From assembly GCA_007922305.1 (NCBI GenBank), contig ML677365.1, positions 17,713,512-17,777,511 of the forward strand: a stretch of 64,000 bases of DNA, in the 5' to 3' direction. Below are positions 58,739 through 64,000 of this stretch, one piece after another (position 1 is the first letter of the stretch; the number at the start of each line of letters is the position of its first letter). A program made the position numbers and the translations under genes. The notes beneath the pieces are model-generated. The model did no database searches. It worked only from the letters and a program-made list of their open reading frames with translations, and had not been told where the DNA came from. The stretch comes from Dermatemys mawii. Taxonomy: Eukaryota > Chordata > Testudines > Dermatemydidae.

Positions 58739-59205
58739 TTGTTAAATGGCTAATGTTTTTTTCAGCTTCAACCACAAAATATATATATATAGTCCAGGCT
58801 GAAACTGATAGTCTCTTAAATATACATTTAGGGAAGCGTCTTCTGTTGAGAAATAATGTTGCTTATCACGAAATGTAAGGAAGCAACTTTATTTTCAAAT
58901 TGTGGTGGTGCAGCCAGTACTTGCATTAATTCTGTAGAACTTCACAGGACACAGTAGTATTTAACGAATCACTGTGAAAAGGATCCCGCTTAATAACCAT
59001 GCTAGCGCACCTTTGAACCTGGTTGTTTTCCTCTGGAATGTGTTTAATGGTCAAGCAGAGCCCCTGCACTGCACAAGGATGGTGTGTGCCTTCTCTGCTC
59101 AATACAGAGGGGGTCAGCTACCTACATTCTACATCAATGGGACCCTGCAGAGGGCTTTCTGCAGGACTGGTGCATGTGCATGGAGTTACAATTCTCTCCC
59201 CTCCC

Positions 59206-59360
59206 TAGGGTGACCAGACAGCAAGTGTGAAAAATCAGGACGGGGTAATAGAAGCCTATATAAGAGAAAAGACCCAAAAATCAGGATATCTGTTCACCCT
59301 CACTATAAAATCAGGATATCTGTTCACCCTCCCTATAAAATCAGGATATCTGGTCACCCT
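59206..59360. mobile_element. Small hAT-type MITE, 155 bp
   Basis: Ends tagggtgaccagaca and tatctggtcaccct are inverted copies. Flanks CCCCTCCC (59,198-59,205) and CCCCGTCC (59,361-59,368) agree at 6 of 8. Its right third has been expanded into a 30-bp tandem repeat. Confidence 0.75.
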
Positions 59361-59370
59361 CCCCGTCCCC
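59281..59370 (+). repeat. 30-bp tandem repeat, three units
   Basis: Units 59,281-59,310, 59,311-59,340 and 59,341-59,370 each start tcaggatatctg and differ at few positions. The repeat lies at the right edge of the small MITE. Confidence 0.95.
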
Positions 59371-59799
59371 CACAATATGGACTACTTAGGTCATACAGCT
59401 TCAGACTGTATCACTTCTTCTATAGAGTCCCTCCCTACCACTCTCCACTTATGTAGAAGGAGGAAAGGTTCCCAGGGGAAGTCATCAGTAATATCGCTTC
59501 TTTGGAGCCACGTTGGCTGGAAGATCCCAGGGGTTCTAGAGCCCAGGGTCACTGCATAGATGGCCCTTTCTTCTCTCACATTCCTGCAGATCTGTGGGGA
59601 TGGGACCAGGAGCCATGCAGCCCTTTGCATGTGGGGCAGAATCCAGATGGAGGGTTTAAGGCAACCCTGTGAAGAGAGCCTTGCTGGGGCTTCCCTCCAT
59701 CAGGCCTCTACCTGTGGTTCAGTGTGTTGGCAGAGGATGCTATGAGCCAATGAAAAAGTGTTATATCACTTCATGGCAAATACTGTGAGTCAGGTAGGT

Positions 59800-60800
59800 C
59801 AGTGTTTTTCAAAGTTCGGGTTGTGACCCAGTACTGGGTCACCTTGCTCAATAACTGGGGGCCCTAGCAGCTCTGGTCAGCACCAGCAACAGGGCCGTTA
59901 CAGTCCTTTTAGCAGTGCTGGCCAGCTAAGTCAGGCTAGTGCCTACCTGTTCCAACACCGTGCTGTGGGTCCAGCTTCTAGGCAGGGAGGGGGCCACAAA
60001 GCTTCATGCGCTGCCCCTGCCTCGAGCAATGGCATTGCACTACTGGCCAATGGGAGCTGGGAGGGGTAGTGCCTTCAGGTGGGAGTCGCACAGAGCTGCT
60101 TGCGTGCTTCCGCCTAGGAGCTGGACCTGCTGCTGGCCACTTTTGGGGTGCAGTGCGGTTCACAGTGTAAGGACAGGCAAGAAGCCTGCCTTAGCACTCT
60201 GGCTGCACCGCTGACTGGGAGCCACCTGAGGTAAGCCCATGCCCCAGGCCTGTGCCCCAATCTCCTGCCCCAGCCCTGAGCCCCCACAAACCTGGAGCCC
60301 CTTCTTGCACTCCAAACTCCTCATTGCCAGCCCCACCCTGCACCCTCAACCTGGGGCCTGCACCCCCAACCCAGAGCCCTGACCCCTTCCTGTGCCCCAA
60401 CCCTCTTCCCCACTCTGAGCACCCCCAAATCTGGAGCCCCCTCATGCACCCCAAACTACCCATCCCTGGCCCCAGCCCAGAGCCCTGACCCCCCTCCTGT
60501 ACTCCAGCCCTCTGCCCCAGCCCTTAGCCCAACCCAAATTCCTCATCCTCAACCCCACCCCAGAGCCTGCAGCCCCAGCCCATAGTCCTGACCTCTTCTG
60601 GCATCCCAACCCTCTACCTAAGCCCCCTTTCACACCCTGAACCCCTCCTTCCCAGCCCCACCCCACTGCTCTCACCCCTGCACCCAAACCCTCTGTCCCA
60701 GCCCTGAGCTTTTCCCACACCTCGGACCGCTCATCCGCAGTTCAGTTGGATCAACAATTTTCTTCAACTGGGTCCCAGAAAAAAAGTTTGAAAACCACTG
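59800..60800. mobile_element. Non-autonomous hAT element, about 1.0 kb
   Basis: Left end cagtgtttttcaaagttcgg and right end aaagtttgaaaaccactg are inverted copies, with 'gtgacccagtactgggtc' just inside. Flanks AGGTAGGT and ATGTAGTC agree at 5 of 8. The core has C-rich phrases and the 'ccacctgaggtaagc' module shared with 49.9 kb. Frames at 59,939-60,720 are composition artefacts. Confidence 0.82.
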
Positions 60801-61089
60801 ATGTAGTCTATTGCCCAAAACCTGCAGTCAAGAATTGGCCCTATCTGAGTTCTTACTTGTTATTTAAAAATAGATTAATTACTTTAGCATTAAGACCACT
60901 CTTTTCTTCTTTGCAGGTTTTGTATAAACTGTTTACAAACCATGACTCTCCATGTTCCATACGTAAGCTGATAAAGCATCTATGCACTTTATTCTCGTAT
61001 CCCTGCCAGTTTGCTAGTATAAGTGTGAGCCCGTGTCTTGAATTTTTGGATACAAAGACTTACTAGCCAAAGTCTCGTTCTTGCCTTAG

Positions 61090-61203
61090 TAATGTTCCAG
61101 AGGCTGAATAATATGTTTGTGGGAGAGATCAATAACTTGTCCAGCCAAGAGCCAGAATTCAGTGAAAAAGAAGATGATGAATGGATTCTGGTTGACTTTA
61201 TAG
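61090..61203 (+). CDS. TP53INP1: TP53INP1 coding exon 2 (start codon at 61,092)
   Basis: First coding exon of tumour protein p53-inducible nuclear protein 1, a stress-induced protein that shuttles between nucleus and autophagosomes, binds LC3/GABARAP family proteins and works with HIPK2 and homeostatic p53 signalling. Acceptor is TTGCCTTAG (AG at 61,088-61,089), followed by only 2 nt before ATG at 61,092. It encodes 37 residues plus 1 nt: MFQRLNNMFVG, INNLSSQEPEF, SEKEDDEWILVDFI. Residues 28-34 (DDEWILV) form an acidic LC3-interacting motif with Trp31 and Val34 in the key positions. Donor GTAAGA begins at 61,204, phase 1. The gene is intact here. Reading continues in exon 3 after a 508-nt intron. 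Confidence 0.96.
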
Positions 61204-61711
61204 GTAAGATGTCTGTTAAATATAACCTCTACAGCAGGAAGCAGGCAATTCTATTTATCATACTTCTGTATAAGGAAGCCAGTAGCTCCAAAGGAATTTT
61301 TAGCCTAAGCGTAAATAACATGGATTCGTGTAAAACAATGAAGCACAGAACATCTTGTGTAAACTGACTAGGGAAACTGACGTCAGTTTCATAAGACTAA
61401 CAAGTTCAAACTGTAGTAGAACTACTTGTACGGATAATATTTATTTGACACTGAGCAATCTGTATTACACAATTGTGTCACTTTTCTGGCAATACTGTTG
61501 ATTTTTATATCTAACTTGGGAAAGAGTTTCCTCCCTTTTATTTGTTTATTTGTAAAATGTTTGTGCACATGCTGATGGTAGACTTTTTGTTTTTGTTCTC
61601 TACTTGCTCCACATGAACTTGCTGATCTCCATCTCCTGCAATCCCCTATCTGTGGTGACTTCATCTCAACTGTGATCCATGGCAACTGGAACAATGGACA
61701 ACCTCCACTAG
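61204..61711 (+). other. TP53INP1 intron 2
   Basis: Short intron of 508 nt, GTAAGA...CCACTAG. AT-rich with no repeat recognised. The acceptor has a weak pyrimidine tract, with a better tract ('ctgcaatcccctatctg') 60 nt upstream, so branch-site distance may be unusual. Confidence 0.88.
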
Positions 61712-62060
61712 ACACTTGCACTAACTTTTCAACAGAAGAAGCAGACATCAACAAAACATCAGATGCTGACCACTCCCCAGTCTTTTCTTGTTTACCAACT
61801 TCCTTAGAGTGTTTGGCTGATACCAGCGAGTCTTGCTTCATCCAGTTTGACTCATGTCCCATTGAGGAGAGCTGGTTTATTACCCCTCCCCCATGTTTTA
61901 CTGCAGGTGGATTAACCACTGTCAAAGTGGAAACCAGTCCTATGGAAAACCTTCTAATTGAACATCCCAGCATGTCTGTATATGCTGTCCATAATACCTG
62001 TCACAGTCTAAATGAAACTAACTGTGAAGATGAGGAGTTTCATAATCCAAGTAGTCCAAG
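61712..62060 (+). CDS. TP53INP1: TP53INP1 coding exon 3
   Basis: 349-nt exon that completes Asp38 and runs to residue 153 plus 2 nt (phase 2). Acceptor is CCACTAG, with a poor pyrimidine tract; donor is GTAAGT. Blocks in order: DTCTNFSTEEADIN; FSCLPTSLECLADTSESCF (62-80); CPIEESWFITPPPCFTAGG (86-104), the most conserved part of the family; TTVKVETSPMENLLIEHPS (106-124); and SPR at the end. VKVE around Lys109 is a perfect SUMO consensus, in the position corresponding to the reported modified lysine of the mammalian protein. Compared with my memory of mammalian orthologues, the run of glutamates after DTCT is largely absent. The total usual length is about 240 residues, so roughly the last third lies beyond the right edge. 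An antisense frame (61,422-61,973) is its shadow. Confidence 0.96.
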
Positions 62061-62439
62061 GTAAGTCATTTATTTTTCTATTGGCAATATGATGTAAATA
62101 CATAAGCCATGAATTACTGCCGGGTGCAAAGGAGTACAGTAAAATACCTGGTTACAACTTGCTTAGCCCAAATGCCTGAAGAGTTAATTTGAAGCTTCAG
62201 TTTTACATGAATGAACAAAGCACAAATACTCCAGCATTTTAAGATAAGCTGATCATAGCTTTATACCTGATTTTAAAACTCTTGTACATGGAGGCCTGCT
62301 GGGAGTGAATAATCAGATGTCCGGTCATGGCATTGTAATTAATACTTCTGGGGCCTAATTATCCCATCAGTTGTACACTCCATTCCTATTGAAGTCAGAT
62401 GAAGTTACTTACACAGCTGATACAATAGACTATCCTATC

Positions 62440-62900
62440 TAGGTGCTTCCTAGAAATGTAGGAGTGCAAGGACCTCCAGAAGTCATCTAATCTAGTTCCC
62501 TTTGCTGAAGCAGAACCTAGAATACCTAGATCATCCTTGAAAGGTGTTTGTCTAGTATAGTATCATCTTAAAAATCTCCAGTGATGGGGATTTCACAACA
62601 TCTCTTGGAAACCTACTTCAGTGCTTAACTATCCTTATAGTTAGGTTAAACATTAGAATTTTTTTCCTAAATTTTCCTTGCTGCAGATTAATCCCATTAC
62701 TTCTTGTCCTACCTTCAGCAGACATGGAGAACAATGTGTCCTCACCCACCTTACCGCCTCTTAAGTGCTGTTACGAAGAAGAGAGGAGAGTGATAAAGAG
62801 ATTTGAAGGCTGTTATCAAATCTCCCCTCAATCATCTTTTCTCAAGACTAAATATGCCCAGTTGTTTAATTTTTCCTCATAGATCAGGATTTCTAAACCA
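62440..62900 (-). pseudogene. Old CR1 LINE fragment
   Basis: Antisense CR1 phrases 'aaggacctccagaagtcatc', 'atctcttggaaacctacttc', 'attacttcttgtccta', 'ggctgttatcaaatctcccc' in order. Diverged, no frame. Confidence 0.82.
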
Positions 62901-62934
62901 GATGAGAGCAATAAAAATGATAAAAGGTACTTGT

Positions 62935-63085
62935 GCCCACTCCTGTAGTATCTAAAGGACCTTGCAAACATTGATGTCCTCACAACCACCCTTTGAGATG
63001 GGAAAAGTACTATTTCAATTGCTGAGGTTAGGAACCCAAGGTGGAAAAAATGTGTGATTTATCCAAGGTCAGATCACAGGAAGTC
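62935..63085 (-). repeat. MIR-like SINE
   Basis: 'accttgcaaacattgatg', 'cctcacaaccaccctttgag', 'gatgggaaaag', 'atccaaggtcagatcac' match MIR in antisense. Confidence 0.55.
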
Positions 63086-64000
63086 CGGGGGTATGCCTAC
63101 ATTGCAGTTAAAAACCCATGACTGGCCTCTGCCAGTAAAATCAGGCTCATGGGGCTCAGGCTAAGGGGCTATTCAACTGCCGTGTAGATGTTTGAGCTTA
63201 GCCCAAGCTTTGGGACCCTGCAAACTGGGAAGGCACCAATAAACAATTTATTTTCTCTTGCTAAAATCAGAAATTCTTCTTCCACTAGGATCTGAATCCT
63301 AAGGAGGCAGCCATGCAAAATGATCACACACTCAAACCTATCTTGCAATATTTGCCTGGTAGCAGAAGCTATTGTTGATATAGCAAAACTGTTTCCTTTA
63401 TGACTCCACGTGTTCAAGTGTTTTCCATATGATCAAGTTCTGAGAAATACTAATGTAATTTCTGGGGGCCTTGTTCAGAAGGACTGGACAAATTTGGCCT
63501 GCTTCTAGCGTTCATCCTCTGTAATAAGAATTAACAAGGATCCTCTTATAGTGAGTTTGGTTCTGTGTGTGGCGATGTGCAAGTAATTACCATTGACTTC
63601 AATAGCACCCTAGCTCTGATACCTGTAGTTTCTTGCAACACTTTAAAGAAAATGGGTGATTTTTTTGTAAAGCGACCTAAGCCAGTGTCCAGCGAGCATG
63701 GAGCTGACACTGAAACTCTGTGCTCTTGGTACCAATGGCCTGTTTCTTTGGGAGATCCTGAGCACCATAGCTCTGGCTGAAGTCAGTGGGAGCTGTGGGT
63801 ACCCAGCACCTCTGAAAATTGAGCTCTGAAGAAATCTGTTACAACTGAAGGTGCCTTAATACCATGGGGATGGGTATAGTATAATGAAAACAGAATAGAC
63901 TAGTTTGTAAGAACCTACAGTCAGTAGCAGCAATTTAACAGAAATGGTTGCAAAATGGAGATGGTGAAATTCGAGTGAGAATTGTGTCATTCAAGAGTAG

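Larger units (their letters stand above)
53060..61089 (+). other. TP53INP1 intron 1
   Basis: 8.0-kb intron from GTGAGT to TTGCCTTAG. It holds the downstream part of the CpG island (to about 54,300), a CA repeat near 55,466, a CR1 fragment split by an LTR-like insertion (56,197-57,640), a T23 run near 58,712, a small MITE (59,206-59,360) and a 1-kb hAT element (59,800-60,800). Frames in the CpG island (53-54.5 kb, both strands) show no domains. 54,300-56,190 and 57,660-59,190 show nothing recognisable. Confidence 0.8.
62061..64000 (+). other. TP53INP1 intron 3 (partial)
   Basis: Starts GTAAGT and runs off the window. It contains an antisense CR1 remnant (62,440-62,900), an antisense MIR (62,935-63,085) and a copy of a common 'agcacctctgaaaat' motif near 63,780-63,825. 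The next exon, including the alternatively spliced part of the gene, was not found up to 64,000. Confidence 0.85.

Noticed and set aside
60917..60962. Possible extra non-coding TP53INP1 exon (strong acceptor ttcttctttgcag, donor ac|gtaagc)
   Set aside because: Splice sites are good and it lies just before coding exon 2, but nothing besides the sites supports it, so it is not listed as a feature. RNA-seq would settle it.
61422..61973. 183-codon minus-strand frame
   Set aside because: It is antisense to TP53INP1 coding exon 3 and contains no recognisable domain; a shadow of the conserved exon.
1..64000. CRISPR arrays, operons, phage or bacterial defence systems, tRNA or rRNA genes
   Set aside because: The window is vertebrate nuclear DNA with spliced genes. 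Direct repeats found are microsatellites, a 30-bp MITE expansion and transposons. No cloverleaf or rRNA sequence was seen.

Overview
This is a 64-kb piece of a vertebrate nuclear genome, most likely from a turtle (Testudines). The evidence is two conserved multi-exon genes with vertebrate splice sites, set in roughly 80-90% non-coding DNA. The repeats are of the kind that crowd turtle genomes: CR1 LINE fragments, Penelope-like elements with a GIY-YIG endonuclease, many non-autonomous hAT elements with 8-bp target duplications, solo LTRs, Tigger/mariner-like elements and old MIR-type SINEs. The turtle assignment rests on my recognition of these repeats and not on a search; a crocodilian or other sauropsid is less likely but not excluded.

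Layout. Positions 1 to 12,472 (minus strand) hold the 5' half of NDUFAF6, a mitochondrial complex I assembly factor: exon 1 at 12,294-12,472, exon 2 at 9,919-10,018, exon 3 at 5,954-6,076 and exon 4 at 1,202-1,258. Together these give 459 nt, or 153 codons, and all splice phases agree. The remaining exons lie off the left end. Positions about 12.5 to 52.7 kb are a 40-kb intergenic stretch with no convincing host gene and layered repeats: solo LTRs at 17.3, 34.7 and 43.5 kb, a CR1/DNA-transposon/hAT/Penelope composite at 28.2-31.3 kb, and a second Penelope copy at 51 kb. From about 52.7 kb rightward on the plus strand is TP53INP1, a p53-induced autophagy and stress protein: a CpG-rich promoter, a non-coding exon 1 ending at 53,059, an 8-kb first intron, coding exon 2 (61,090-61,203) and coding exon 3 (61,712-62,060). 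Its last exons lie off the right end.

The two genes are divergent, the same arrangement I recall for mammalian TP53INP1 and NDUFAF6, so the window is a conserved syntenic block. They do not act in one pathway: NDUFAF6 serves respiratory complex I biogenesis, while TP53INP1 links p53 and stress signalling to autophagy.

I found no operon, CRISPR array, tRNA, rRNA or new protein-coding system. Almost all of the many short open frames are chance frames in AT-rich DNA or in the GC-rich cores of hAT elements. The exception is a 212-codon Penelope frame holding a complete-looking GIY-YIG domain. The structures most worth a second look are non-coding: a dispersed imperfect-palindrome motif present at least seven times, a perfect 23-bp-arm hairpin, a roughly 100-nt inverted repeat, a Penelope insertion with a twin-priming-type inversion and a 13-bp target duplication, and a strong splice donor carried by a module shared between two hAT-type repeats.
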